This document shows positions 18,341 to 27,237 of a stretch of 64,000 bases of DNA, in pieces. Every line of letters begins with the position of its first letter. The stretch's first letter is position 1. The stretch comes from Thalassovita sp. GTDB taxonomy: Bacteria; Pseudomonadota; Alphaproteobacteria; Rhodobacterales; Rhodobacteraceae. Location: contig NZ_OY829290.1 in assembly GCF_963691685.1 (NCBI RefSeq), positions 4,181,001-4,245,000 of the forward strand, written 5' to 3'. The notes under the pieces are model-generated. The model was not told the DNA's origin. It worked only from the letters and a program-made list of their open reading frames with translations, and did no database searches. The position numbers were made by a program, and so were the translations under genes.

Positions 18341-19243
18341 ATGACCACCGCTGCCACCGACCTGCGCCAAGCCAATTTGATCGGCGCCCTCTGGATGGTG
18401 CTGGCGATGGTGCTCTTTGCCATTGAGGATGCGCTGCTGAAACAGGCGGCGCTGACGGTTTCCGTCGGGCAGGTGATGCTGTGCTTTGGCCTTGGCGGGG
18501 CAGTTGTGTTTGCGCTGCACCTCTTGGCCACCGGGCAGCGGCTGTTTCATCCTGACGTGCTGTCCCTGCCGATGCGTATCCGCGTGGTGTTTGAGGTGCT
18601 AGGCCGTCTGTTTTACGTGCTGGCCGTTGCGCTGGCGCCTTTGTCCTCAGCCACAGTGATCCTGCAGGCCACCCCGCTGGTTGTTGTGGCCGCGGCGGCG
18701 CTGATCTTTGGCGAAAAGGTGGGCTGGCGGCGCTGGATGGCGATTTTGATCGGCCTGACCGGCGTTCTGGTGATTCTGCGTCCGACCGGGGACAGTTTCA
18801 CCATGCTGTCGGTTCTGGCGGTGCTGGGGATGCTGGGGTTCGCCGGGCGCGATCTGGCCAGCCGCGCCGCGCCGGGAACACTCAGCACATCAACGCTGGG
18901 GCTTTACGGGTTTCTGTCACTGGCCACCGCGGGCGGGCTGTTCCTGATCTGGGAAGGCAAACCGCTGGTCGCCCCCACACAGACCGACCTTGGCCTGCTG
19001 GCCATTGTGATCTGCGTCGGCATTTTTGCCTATAGTTCCCTGATGAAAGCCATGCGCACCGGTGAGGTTTCCGCCGTAACGCCCTTCCGCTATTCGCGCC
19101 TGCTGTTTGGCGTCGGGATCGGCGTGGTCTGGTTTGACGAAAGCTTTGACGGCTACATGGCCATCGGTAGCGGTCTGATCGTCCTCTCCGGCCTGTTCAT
19201 CCTGTGGCGCGGCAAACAAAGACCGAACCCGCGGCGCTCCTAA
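18341..19243 (+). CDS. DMT superfamily transporter (EamA family)
   Basis: A 300-residue protein with about ten hydrophobic segments in two EamA repeats (about 12-145 and 155-295). The EamA hallmark G-E-K-V-G-W-R-R-W near residue 125-133 ends the first repeat. Family members export metabolites or amino acids. The frame is open further upstream, but the ATG at 18341 starts just before the first membrane helix with an AAAGG stretch about 10 bases upstream. A second EamA protein lies at 22723. Confidence 0.85.
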   Translation: MTTAATDLRQANLIGALWMVLAMVLFAIEDALLKQAALTVSVGQVMLCFGLGGAVVFALHLLATGQRLFHPDVLSLPMRIRVVFEVLGRLFYVLAVALAPLSSATVILQATPLVVVAAAALIFGEKVGWRRWMAILIGLTGVLVILRPTGDSFTMLSVLAVLGMLGFAGRDLASRAAPGTLSTSTLGLYGFLSLATAGGLFLIWEGKPLVAPTQTDLGLLAIVICVGIFAYSSLMKAMRTGEVSAVTPFRYSRLLFGVGIGVVWFDESFDGYMAIGSGLIVLSGLFILWRGKQRPNPRRS

Positions 19244-19265
19244 CTTTTGCCTCAGGAATCAGCTG

Positions 19266-19706
19266 ATGTACCGTTATTTTCTGGCCTCAACGATCTACTT
19301 CCTGTGTCTCGGCGAGATGATCATGGTTGGTTACAGCTTCGGATTTGGTCCGCTGGAATTTGCAGCACGCGGGCCTGACGGTCCGTTTTCTTGCCAAGCG
19401 CTGTTAAGCTCTGGTGGCGATGATGGCGCTATGGCCCTGGCCTTCGTTTTGTTTGCAGTGCCGTTCGCCATGCGCAGTTTCCAATTCCTCACGGCCCCTA
19501 GGGCGCTTGAGATTTGTTTCTTTGTGGGCGTTTTATTGATCGTTACTGGCGCGTTGACACTCGCCTCATTTGACTGCGCCGAGGTGCTCTACACCGCGTT
19601 TTTCGTTCCAAACCTGATGCTGGCGGTTGCGATAATGGCGATGCCTGTTTCAGGAGCTTTATTGCTATACCTGAAACGAAAACACCCGGACCAAAGGCCC
19701 GGGTGA
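19266..19706 (+). CDS. Four-helix membrane protein of unknown function
   Basis: A 146-residue protein with about four hydrophobic segments (roughly 5-28, 55-75, 83-105, 112-135) and a basic C-terminal tail (K-R-K-H-P). I do not recognise a family. Two Cys residues lie in or near the loops (F-S-C-Q and F-D-C-A-E). Codon use is looser than in its neighbours, with more TTT, TTG and GTT, which may mark a recently acquired gene. The ATG is 22 bases after the DMT gene stop. Its last codons overlap the dapA terminator hairpin on the other strand. Confidence 0.6.
   Translation: MYRYFLASTIYFLCLGEMIMVGYSFGFGPLEFAARGPDGPFSCQALLSSGGDDGAMALAFVLFAVPFAMRSFQFLTAPRALEICFFVGVLLIVTGALTLASFDCAEVLYTAFFVPNLMLAVAIMAMPVSGALLLYLKRKHPDQRPG
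19675..19706 (-). terminator. Rho-independent terminator of dapA
   Basis: Reading leftward, CACCCGG (19705-19699) and CCGGGTG (19689-19683) pair around a loop and are followed by TTTTCGTTTC. It lies 26 bases past the dapA stop and inside the 3' end of the convergent membrane protein gene. Confidence 0.75.
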
Positions 19707-19731
19707 TCCGAATTTCTAACAGTGCTGCGGC

Positions 19732-20604
19732 TTAGAGCAGGCCAGCGTGGGCCATTGCGGCGTCCAGCGCTTCCTTTGTGCTGTCGCTCAGGCCGGTCAG
19801 CGGCAGACGCACCTCTTCGCTGCACAGACCCAGTTTCGACATGGCGTATTTGGCGCCAACCAGACCTGGCTCAATAAAAATCGCTTCGTGCAGCGGCATC
19901 AGCTTGTCCTGATATTCCAGTGCTTTGGCGTAATCGCCTGCCAGGGTGGCGGCCTGGAACTCGGCGCAAAGCTTCGGTGCAACGTTTGCGGTGACCGAGA
20001 TGCAGCCAACCCCGCCATGCGCGTTGAAGCCCAGTGCAGTGGCGTCTTCACCCGACATTTGCACAAAATCGGCACCGCAGGCGGCGCGCTGCTGGCTGAC
20101 GCGGGCGATATCGCCGGTGGCGTCTTTCACACCGATGATGCGTGGCAGTTTGGCCAGCTCACCCATGGTTCCCGGGGTCATGTCGATCACAGAACGACCC
20201 GGAATATTGTAGATGATGATCGGCAGTTCGCAGCAGTCATGCAGTGCGGTGAAATGCGCAATCAAGCCGCGCTGAGTCGGCTTGTTGTAGTAAGGCGTGA
20301 CCACCAGCGCTGCATCTGCGCCCACCTTTTCGGCGTGCTGCATGAAACGGATGCCTTCCAGCGTGTTGTTGCTGCCGGCACCTGCAATCACCGGCACACG
20401 GCCAGCGGCGGCTTTCACCACCTCTTCGATCACGGTTTCATGCTCTTCATGCGTCAGGGTGGGGCTTTCGCCCGTGGTGCCAACCGGCACAAACCCATTG
20501 GTGCCTTCACCAATATGCCACTCGATCAGCTTCTTGAGCGTCTCCAGATCCAGCTCGCCGTTTTTGAACGGCGTGACCAATGCAGGAAAAGATCCTTTGA
20601 ACAT
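19732..20604 (-). CDS. dapA: 4-hydroxy-tetrahydrodipicolinate synthase
   Basis: A 290-residue TIM-barrel lyase, the usual length for DapA. It condenses pyruvate with aspartate semialdehyde in lysine and diaminopimelate synthesis. The Schiff-base lysine is Lys160 in I-G-V-K-D-A-T-G-D. The catalytic relay has Thr44 in G-T-T-G-E-S, Tyr106 in T-P-Y-Y-N-K-P and Tyr132 with Arg137 in I-Y-N-I-P-G-R. The start at 20604 (MFKGSF) has GAAGGAG upstream. An in-frame extension of ten codons is not needed. Confidence 0.95.
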   Translation of the reverse strand: MFKGSFPALVTPFKNGELDLETLKKLIEWHIGEGTNGFVPVGTTGESPTLTHEEHETVIEEVVKAAAGRVPVIAGAGSNNTLEGIRFMQHAEKVGADAALVVTPYYNKPTQRGLIAHFTALHDCCELPIIIYNIPGRSVIDMTPGTMGELAKLPRIIGVKDATGDIARVSQQRAACGADFVQMSGEDATALGFNAHGGVGCISVTANVAPKLCAEFQAATLAGDYAKALEYQDKLMPLHEAIFIEPGLVGAKYAMSKLGLCSEEVRLPLTGLSDSTKEALDAAMAHAGLL

Positions 20605-20775
20605 GCGACACTCCTTCTTCGTCGTGGCGGGCAACAGGCCCAGATGATTAATCGTGGCTTACCGGCGGGATGGTCCAAAGGGTGGCGGGATGTCGCCGTC
20701 GTGATTTGCCCCATAGGACCGCCGGACATAAGCTGCGGTTGTCTATCCCCGGATCCTTTGGAAACGCAAGTCATC

Positions 20776-22749
20776 ATGCGCCTCTTTCCCCTTCTTCTTT
20801 GCATTTCCTTGTCCAGTGGTGCGCTGGCGCAAGCGTCTGGCACCCCCGAATCGGGGGCAGCAGCCGGGCCCAAGCCCCTTGCGGCGGCCCTGAATGCGGT
20901 TGCGTCCAAAGACTGGACCAAGGCCGAGGCACTGGCGGCCCGCGCGGGTGGTGCGGTGGCCACCGATCTGGTGGAATGGCACCGGCTGCGCGCTGCTGAG
21001 GGCACCGCGGCTGAGGTCAGCGCGTTTTTGGAGAGGCGCGGCGATTGGCCGGGGCTGAAACTGCTGCGCAAACGGATGGAACCGGCGATGGCCAAGGGAT
21101 CCGCGGCACAGATCATCGCCTTTTATGCGCCGCAGTCACCGCAGACCGGGGTTGGATTGCTGAGCTACGCCAAAGCCTTGCAGTCCACCGGCAAACAAGA
21201 TGAGGCTGAGGCCGCCGTGATTGCAGGCTGGCGCAGCATCTCGCTCAAATCCGGCGAAAACGCGGCCCTGCGGGCGGAATTTGGCAAGGTTCTGGCGCCC
21301 CATCACACCGCCCGGCTGGACATGGCACTGTGGAAAGGCTGGCAGCAAAACACCGCAGATATGGTGCCCCTTGTCGGCAAAGACTGGCAGGCCCTGGCCG
21401 CCGCACGGCGCGGTTTGCAGCGCAATGTCAAAGGGGTCGACGGGCTGATCGCCGCTGTGCCCGCAGCGCTCGCGAATGATCCCGGGCTGGCCTATGAACG
21501 GTATCAATGGCGGCTGCGCAAAGGGCGGCGCGCGGATGCGATCGAACTGATGCTTGACCGCAGCCCCGACCAGCTGGGGCAGGCCGACAATTGGGGCCGG
21601 TCGCGCCGCGACCTGACCCGCCGGTTGATGCGCGCTGGTGAGATGAAAAAGGCCTATCAACTGGCCTCACAACACGGGCTGACGACGGGGCGCAACTTTG
21701 CCGATCTGGAATGGCTGTCGGGCTATCTGGCGCTGCGGTTCCTGAACCGCCCCGATCTGGCCAAGAGCCATTTTGAAAACTTCCGCGCAGACGTCTTCAC
21801 CCCCATTTCGCTGGGCCGCGCCGGCTATTGGCAGGGCCGCGCTGAGGAGGCCCTGGGCAACACAGAGGCCGCTAAGGCTGCATATTCATTTGGGGCACAG
21901 TATCAGACCAGTTTCTACGGTCTGCTGGCGGCCGAAAAGGTTGGCGTGGCGTTTGATCCCGCGCTGACCGGACAGACGCGCCACCCGGGCTGGCAGCAGG
22001 CTGGTTTTGCGGGCTCCAGCAACTTTGAGGCCGCACTGCTGCTGATCAATGCCGGGGATCTGGTGCTGGCTGAACGGTTCCTGCGCCACATGACCGAAAC
22101 CCTGCCCGAGGCTGAGACTCACCAATTGGGGGATCTGTTGATTGAGCTGGGGCAACCGCATCTGGCGGTGATGGTGGGCAAACAGGCTGCCCAACGCGGA
22201 CTGACCATCGCCAACCCCTATTACCCGCTGCACCCGTTGACCCAGACCCAATTGGCGGCGCAGCCGGAAATGGCATTGGCCATCGCCCGACGTGAAAGTG
22301 AATTTGATCCCTCGGTGGTGTCCCATGCTGGGGCGGAGGGGCTGATGCAGGTGATGCCCGCCACTGCCAAACTGGTGGCGAAGCGGATTGGCGTCAAACA
22401 TGATCCGGCGGCGATGCTGACGAACTGGCAGTATAACGCCCTGCTGGGGGCGGCCTATCTGGCGCAGCTGGGTGAGGAATTTGATGGCAATGTGCTGCTG
22501 GTCTCGGCAGGGTATAACGCCGGGCCGAAACGGCCGACCCGCTGGATGCAGGACCGCGGCGATCCACGATCCGCCAAAGTGGACGTGATCGACTGGATTG
22601 AGTTCATCCCGTTTAATGAGACCCGCAATTACGTCATGCGCGTGGCCGAAAGCCTGCCGACCTACCGCGCGCAGCTGGGCAAGGATCCCCTGCCGCAGCC
22701 CTTTACCAAAGAGCTGAAAGGCTCAAGCGTTTTGCCGCTCTCGCCATAG
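20776..22749 (+). CDS. slt: Soluble lytic murein transglycosylase (Slt70-like)
   Basis: A 657-residue periplasmic enzyme that cleaves peptidoglycan to 1,6-anhydromuropeptides. A signal peptide (M-R-L-F-P-L-L-L, ending A-L-A-Q-A) is followed by a long alpha-superhelical region of TPR-like repeats (about 30-470). The C-terminal SLT domain (about 495-640) carries the catalytic Glu near residue 507 in R-R-E-S-E-F-D, then G-L-M-Q-V-M-P-A-T and A-G-Y-N-A-G. The open frame continues upstream across antisense dapA, but the signal peptide fixes the start at 20776. Its 3' end overlaps the convergent DMT gene by 27 bases. Confidence 0.93.
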   Translation: MRLFPLLLCISLSSGALAQASGTPESGAAAGPKPLAAALNAVASKDWTKAEALAARAGGAVATDLVEWHRLRAAEGTAAEVSAFLERRGDWPGLKLLRKRMEPAMAKGSAAQIIAFYAPQSPQTGVGLLSYAKALQSTGKQDEAEAAVIAGWRSISLKSGENAALRAEFGKVLAPHHTARLDMALWKGWQQNTADMVPLVGKDWQALAAARRGLQRNVKGVDGLIAAVPAALANDPGLAYERYQWRLRKGRRADAIELMLDRSPDQLGQADNWGRSRRDLTRRLMRAGEMKKAYQLASQHGLTTGRNFADLEWLSGYLALRFLNRPDLAKSHFENFRADVFTPISLGRAGYWQGRAEEALGNTEAAKAAYSFGAQYQTSFYGLLAAEKVGVAFDPALTGQTRHPGWQQAGFAGSSNFEAALLLINAGDLVLAERFLRHMTETLPEAETHQLGDLLIELGQPHLAVMVGKQAAQRGLTIANPYYPLHPLTQTQLAAQPEMALAIARRESEFDPSVVSHAGAEGLMQVMPATAKLVAKRIGVKHDPAAMLTNWQYNALLGAAYLAQLGEEFDGNVLLVSAGYNAGPKRPTRWMQDRGDPRSAKVDVIDWIEFIPFNETRNYVMRVAESLPTYRAQLGKDPLPQPFTKELKGSSVLPLSP

Positions 22750-23589
22750 GGTGAAGAGACCGGCCGCCACAATGATCGAAGCGCCAAGCGCCACGTTCCA
22801 ACGGATCGTTTCGTCAAAGAGCGTGACCCCCAGCGCGGAGGCGAAAACCAACTGCAGATAGGCAAAGGGCTGCACTGCGCTGGCCTCGCCCACCTCATAG
22901 CATTTGATCAGCAGGAAGTGACCAAAGGCGCCGCTGACACAGAGGGTTGCCATCCAGATCCAATCCCCGCCTGACATCGGCTGCCAGAACCAAATGCCCA
23001 CCGCGGTCATCGCAACGGACCCCACCGTTCCGGTCCAGAAAAATGAGGTGCTAGCGCTGTCCTTGCGGGCCACATAGCGGGTCAGCAGACCATAAAGTGC
23101 AAACATCAGGGCCGACAGGAACGGCACCAAGGCTTCAACCTGAAAGACGCCAAAGCCGGGCTGCAGAATGATCAATACACCGATAAAGCCAAAGCCGATC
23201 GCCACCCAGCGCCGCCAGCCGACTCTTTCGCCCAGAACCGGCCCGCTGAGGGCGGCAATCATCAAGGGGTAGGCGGCAAAAACCGCGTGGCTTTCGACCA
23301 GACCCAACAGGGTAAAGCCGTAAACCGCCACACAGATCTCCGCCACCAGCAGCACCGCGCGAAAGCTTTGCATCAGCGGCTGATCCGTGCGCGCGGCCTG
23401 TTTCATAACGCCAGAGGCGCGGCTGGCAATGGCGATCACAAAGGCCGCAAAGAACCAGTAGCGGATCATGATCACCATGAAGGTGTTATATTCCGCCGCC
23501 AGATGTTTCGAGATGCCATCCTGCAGTGCAAAGACCAGCGTTGTGGCGGCCATCAGGATGATGCCCAGCTTCGTGTTATTGCCACTCAT
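22723..23589 (-). CDS. DMT superfamily transporter (EamA family)
   Basis: A 288-residue protein with ten hydrophobic segments and two EamA repeats (about 8-140, 150-285). The first repeat closes with G-E-R-V-G-W-R-R-W near residue 120-128. The conserved P-F-A-Y-L-Q-L stretch in the second repeat is present near residue 240. The substrate is unknown. It overlaps the transglycosylase gene tail to tail by 27 bases, and the MnmD-like gene lies 22 bases upstream on the same strand, so those two could be co-transcribed. Confidence 0.87.
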   Translation of the reverse strand: MSGNNTKLGIILMAATTLVFALQDGISKHLAAEYNTFMVIMIRYWFFAAFVIAIASRASGVMKQAARTDQPLMQSFRAVLLVAEICVAVYGFTLLGLVESHAVFAAYPLMIAALSGPVLGERVGWRRWVAIGFGFIGVLIILQPGFGVFQVEALVPFLSALMFALYGLLTRYVARKDSASTSFFWTGTVGSVAMTAVGIWFWQPMSGGDWIWMATLCVSGAFGHFLLIKCYEVGEASAVQPFAYLQLVFASALGVTLFDETIRWNVALGASIIVAAGLFTLWRERQNA

Positions 23590-23611
23590 GCGCTGCCCTC
23601 CGCTGCTGTGA

Positions 23612-24301
23612 TTAGCCCTGCGCGGCCAGCCCAGACATGCGGGCCACCGTCATATGCCTTTTACGGCCATAGCCGGGGATACGCTCTACCGTAAAACCCG
23701 CATCGGTCAGACCACGACGTACGAAGCCCGCCGCAGTGTAAGTTGCCGCCGTTCCATCCGGTGCCGTATGGGCGCCAACCGCCCCCATCAGCTCGGGCGA
23801 CCAGAGCTCGGGGTTTTTGGCAGGCGAAAACCCATCCAAGAACCAGGCATCCGCCCTGCCCTGCCACAACGGCAAGGTTTCGCGCGCATCGCCGCGCACC
23901 ATTTCAAATTCCAGATCGGGCAGGGAAATCCGATGCAGATCGTCAGACCAATGAGGTTCCAGATCCGCCGCAATCTCCGCAATTTCGGGGAAGGCTGCCT
24001 GCGCCCGGATCATTTCCGCAGGCGTCATCGGAAAGGCCTCAAACGTGGTGAAATGCAGCTTGCCCGCCACGCCGGAGGCGCGCCACATCTGCAACGCTGC
24101 CAGCAGGTTGAGACCGGTCCCAAAGCCCAGTTCAGCCACATGAAACCCATCCCGGAACCGCGCAGGCAGGTCATTGCCCGCCAGAAACACATGGCCGGTT
24201 TCAGCCAGACCGTTTTCCAGTGAGAAATACGGATCATCAAACCGGGTCGAGACCGGAATACGGTCCTCGCGCCATTCCAACTCGGCACGCTGGTCTTGCA
24301 T
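23612..24301 (-). CDS. mnmD: tRNA U34 5-methylaminomethyl-2-thiouridine methyltransferase domain protein (MnmD)
   Basis: A 229-residue protein equal to the N-terminal methyltransferase half of MnmC. In the mnm5s2U34 pathway this activity adds the final methyl to the wobble uridine of certain tRNAs. The SAM-binding motif E-L-G-F-G-T-G is at 57-63, and the family motif F-L-D-G-F-S-P-A-K-N-P-E-L-W follows near 150-163. The frame continues upstream for 173 codons over the divergent gene, but the start at 24301 (MQDQRAEL) fits the family. The FAD-dependent partner is encoded divergently 60 bases away instead of fused to it. Confidence 0.88.
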   Translation of the reverse strand: MQDQRAELEWREDRIPVSTRFDDPYFSLENGLAETGHVFLAGNDLPARFRDGFHVAELGFGTGLNLLAALQMWRASGVAGKLHFTTFEAFPMTPAEMIRAQAAFPEIAEIAADLEPHWSDDLHRISLPDLEFEMVRGDARETLPLWQGRADAWFLDGFSPAKNPELWSPELMGAVGAHTAPDGTAATYTAAGFVRRGLTDAGFTVERIPGYGRKRHMTVARMSGLAAQG

Positions 24302-24361
24302 CTGGGGATCCCTTAAGGAAGCTGGTGAACAAGGCCGGGACAATGCAGCGGGGCGAGGGTA

Positions 24362-25420
24362 ATGGCAATGGCGGATGTGACGATCTACGGCGCAGGCATC
24401 TTTGGCCTGTCGATCGGCTGGACTTGCCTGCAGCGTGGCGCGCGGGTGCGAGTCATTGATCCCTTTGGGCCGGGGGCCGGTTCCAGCGGCGGGGTCGTCG
24501 GCGCCTTGGCCCCGCATGTGCCCGAAAACTGGAACACCAAGAAGGCGTTCCAATTCGACAGCCTGATCATGGCGCAGGGATTCTGGCAGGCGGTGGAGGA
24601 TGCCGGCGGCAAAAGCGCAGGCTATGGCCGGACCGGCCGGTTGCAGCCGATCGCCGATGATCATACGCTGGATCTGGCGCGGGCAAGGGCCGAAACCGCG
24701 CAGGATCTGTGGCGCGGTCTGGCGCAGTGGCAGGTCATCCCGGCGGCTGAGGCTGGTGATTGGGCCCCGATCAGCCCAACAGGGTTTCTGATCCACGACA
24801 CGCTGACCGCCCGGATGCATCCCCGTCGCGCCTGTGCCGCATTGGTCGCTGCAATCCGCGCCAAGGGGGGCGAGGTTGTCAGCGATGGCATGGCAGAGGG
24901 TCAGGTTCTATGGGCCACCGGCGTGGCGGATCTGCAGAAAATCACCGCAGCGCGTCCGCGGGTTTTTGGCAATGGGATCAAGGGGCAAGGCGCATCGCTA
25001 CGTCTCGGGCCGGATGCGCGTGACGCCTTGAAGACCGCGCCACAGCTTTTTGCCGATACCGTTCATATCGTGCCACATGCGGACGGTACCGTGGCCATCG
25101 GTTCGACCAGTGAGCGTGAGTATGACGATCCAACATCGGTTGATGACCAGTTGGAGGCCGTGATTGAACGCGCCCGGCAGGCGGTGCCCCTGTTGCGCGA
25201 CGCCGAGGTGGTTGATCGCTGGGCCGGGGTGCGCCCACGCAGCCGATCCCGCGCCCCGGTGCTGGGGACCCATCCGCTGCATCCCGGTCAGTTCATCGCA
25301 AACGGTGGCTTCAAGATCGGCTTCGGCATGGCGCCAAAGGTGGCCGAGGTCATGACCGACCTGCTGCTGGAGGATGTGGATAGGATCCCCGAGGCATTCC
25401 GGCCCGAGGCGAGTTTTTAG
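24362..25420 (+). CDS. FAD-dependent oxidoreductase, MnmC C-terminal-like
   Basis: A 352-residue DAO-family flavoprotein. The Rossmann motif is Y-G-A-G-I-F-G-L-S at 9-17, and the second FAD-contact region is near the C-terminus (G-V-R-P-R-S-R-S-R-A-P and A-N-G-G-F-K-I-G-F-G-M-A-P). In bifunctional MnmC the homologous domain oxidatively removes the carboxymethyl group of cmnm5U34 in tRNA. Its position, divergent from mnmD, supports that role, but glycine-oxidase-like or other DAO activity cannot be excluded. The start could also be the second Met (MADVTI). Confidence 0.78.
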   Translation: MAMADVTIYGAGIFGLSIGWTCLQRGARVRVIDPFGPGAGSSGGVVGALAPHVPENWNTKKAFQFDSLIMAQGFWQAVEDAGGKSAGYGRTGRLQPIADDHTLDLARARAETAQDLWRGLAQWQVIPAAEAGDWAPISPTGFLIHDTLTARMHPRRACAALVAAIRAKGGEVVSDGMAEGQVLWATGVADLQKITAARPRVFGNGIKGQGASLRLGPDARDALKTAPQLFADTVHIVPHADGTVAIGSTSEREYDDPTSVDDQLEAVIERARQAVPLLRDAEVVDRWAGVRPRSRSRAPVLGTHPLHPGQFIANGGFKIGFGMAPKVAEVMTDLLLEDVDRIPEAFRPEASF

Positions 25421-25461
25421 ACGGAAGCCACCTACAAGGTCAGGCTCGCGATCCGGTAGAT

Positions 25462-25492
25462 CAAAAAAAAGGGACGCCGCAGCGCCCCTTTC
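25462..25492 (-). terminator. Rho-independent terminator of the PfkB kinase gene
   Basis: Reading leftward: GGGGCGC, a 4-base loop, GCGTCCC (one G-T pair), then eight Ts. It sits about 27 bases beyond the kinase stop codon. Confidence 0.88.
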
Positions 25493-25518
25493 CAATTTCT
25501 CGAAGGTCCCTCAACCAA

Positions 25519-26505
25519 TCAGTCGATCAGGCCCGCCTGACGGAACAGGCCGGGCAGGTTTGCCTCGGGCCGGGCACCGAAGTGGCTGATCACCTCGGCG
25601 GCGGCGATACAGCCCATGCGGCCAGCAACCTCCAGCGAGGCGCCGGTGGCATAGCCAAAGAGGAAGCCGGCGGCGAACTGATCACCGGCGCCAGTGGCGT
25701 CAACCGGGGTGATTTCATTTACGGGCACGCTGACCTTTTCATCGCCGCGCAGCAGAACCACATCGTGGCCGGACCGGGTGCAGACCACCATGCCAGCATC
25801 CTGCGCGGCCTGTTCGAGGGCGGAGGACAGATCGGTTTCATAAAGCGAGGACCATTCGTGCTCATTGCCGATCACGTAGTCCAACTCTTTCACCAGACGG
25901 CGAAAATCGCCCCGGTGACGGTCCACACAGAACGGATCTGACAGGGCGATACCGGCTTTACCACCGGCGGCCTGACACAGTTTGGCTGCGCGCTCAAAGG
26001 CCTCTTTGCCTTTGGGTTTGTCGTAGAGATAGCCCTCAAGGAACAGGATCTCGGTATCACCTGCGACCTCATCCGAAACATCATCCGGGCCCAGCTCGGA
26101 CGAGATGCCAAGATAGGTGTTCATCGAGCGTTCGCCATCGGGCGACACAAAGATCATCGAGCGCGAGGTGGGCAGTTCGCCCCCGGCCACCGGCGGGTTC
26201 ACGAAGGTGGAACCGTCTTTTGCCATTTCCTCAGCGTAGAACCGGCCCAGCGCATCGTCATGAACGCGGCCGATGAAGCCGGTGGTCAGCCCCAGATTGC
26301 CAAGGCCTGCCAAGGTGTTGGCAACCGAACCACCCGGCACCTGTTTGCGGTTTTCCATGGCGCCATAAAGCAGCTCACCACGTTCGCGTTCAACCAGCTG
26401 CATGATGCCTTTCTGAATGCCCATCAGATCCAGAAAACTGTCATCTGACTGGCTGAGAACATCAACGATGGCGTTGCCGATGCCGACAACCTGATACTTT
26501 TTCAT
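25519..26505 (-). CDS. Adenosine kinase (PfkB family carbohydrate kinase)
   Basis: A 328-residue ribokinase-fold enzyme. PfkB signature 1 appears as G-G-S-V-A-N-T-L-A-G-L-G near residues 58-69, and signature 2 as D-A-T-G-A-G-D-Q-F-A-A-G near 269-280 with catalytic Asp275. The N-terminal G-I-G-N-A-I-V-D-V matches alphaproteobacterial proteins annotated as adenosine kinase, which phosphorylate adenosine to AMP, though other nucleoside or sugar substrates are possible. Its start overlaps the nth stop by 4 bases, so the two form one transcript. Confidence 0.85.
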   Translation of the reverse strand: MKKYQVVGIGNAIVDVLSQSDDSFLDLMGIQKGIMQLVERERGELLYGAMENRKQVPGGSVANTLAGLGNLGLTTGFIGRVHDDALGRFYAEEMAKDGSTFVNPPVAGGELPTSRSMIFVSPDGERSMNTYLGISSELGPDDVSDEVAGDTEILFLEGYLYDKPKGKEAFERAAKLCQAAGGKAGIALSDPFCVDRHRGDFRRLVKELDYVIGNEHEWSSLYETDLSSALEQAAQDAGMVVCTRSGHDVVLLRGDEKVSVPVNEITPVDATGAGDQFAAGFLFGYATGASLEVAGRMGCIAAAEVISHFGARPEANLPGLFRQAGLID

Positions 26506-27146
26506 GGGGTTTTATCCTCAAATTGGCACAGGTCACGGATGTGGCATGCGTTGCATTTGGGCTTGCGTGCTGTGCAGATGTAGCGCCCATGCAGGATCAT
26601 CCAATGATGGGCGTGTTGTTGAAAGTCGGTGGGGATGTGATCCTCAATGGCGCGTTCCACGGCCACCACATCTTTGCCCGGACAAACGCCGGAGCGATTG
26701 CCGAAGCGAAAGATATGGGTGTCCACCGCCTGTGCGGGGTAGTGCCACCACATGTTGAGAACCACATTGGCTGTCTTGCGACCGACCCCTGGCAGGCTTT
26801 CGAGGGCGGCGCGGCTGTTGGGCACTTCGCCGCCATATTCCTCGACCAGAATGCGGCTAAGCTTGATGACATTTTTGGCCTTGTTGCGATAAAGGCCGAT
26901 GGTTTTGATATGCTCGATCAGCTGTTCTTCACCCAGATCCAGCATCTTTTGCGGCGTGTCTGCGATCTTGAACAATTCCGCCGTAGCCTTGTTGACCCCC
27001 TTGTCCGTTGCCTGCGCCGACAGGGCCACAGCCACCACCAGCGTATAGGCATTCACATGATCCAGCTCCCCTTTGGGCTCAGCTTCTGAGGCCTGAAACC
27101 GGGTAAAGATCTCGCGGATGGTGTGATAGTCAAGTTGCTTGGCCAT
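26502..27146 (-). CDS. nth: Endonuclease III (DNA glycosylase/AP lyase)
   Basis: A 214-residue base-excision repair enzyme that removes oxidised pyrimidines and cleaves at AP sites. The helix-hairpin-helix is L-P-G-V-G-R-K-T-A near 118-126 with catalytic Lys124, and Asp142 lies in V-D-T-H-I-F-R. The [4Fe-4S] cluster ligands are Cys191, Cys198, Cys201 and Cys207 (C-X6-C-X2-C-X5-C). The start at 27146 gives the standard length. An in-frame GTG at 27227 would add 27 basic residues; no strong ribosome binding site favours 27146, so the start is uncertain. Confidence 0.94.
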   Translation of the reverse strand: MAKQLDYHTIREIFTRFQASEAEPKGELDHVNAYTLVVAVALSAQATDKGVNKATAELFKIADTPQKMLDLGEEQLIEHIKTIGLYRNKAKNVIKLSRILVEEYGGEVPNSRAALESLPGVGRKTANVVLNMWWHYPAQAVDTHIFRFGNRSGVCPGKDVVAVERAIEDHIPTDFQQHAHHWMILHGRYICTARKPKCNACHIRDLCQFEDKTP

Positions 27147-27237
27147 AAGAAAGGGCGGGTCCGATTGCTGTTGGCGTCTGGCTGTCGAAGTCTGCCCGGT
27201 GGGGGCCTTCTTCCAGTAACGGCTCACCCATTGTTTT

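Noticed and set aside
19747..20775. 343-codon upstream extension of the transglycosylase frame
   Set aside because: It is antisense to dapA and precedes a clear signal peptide that begins at 20776.
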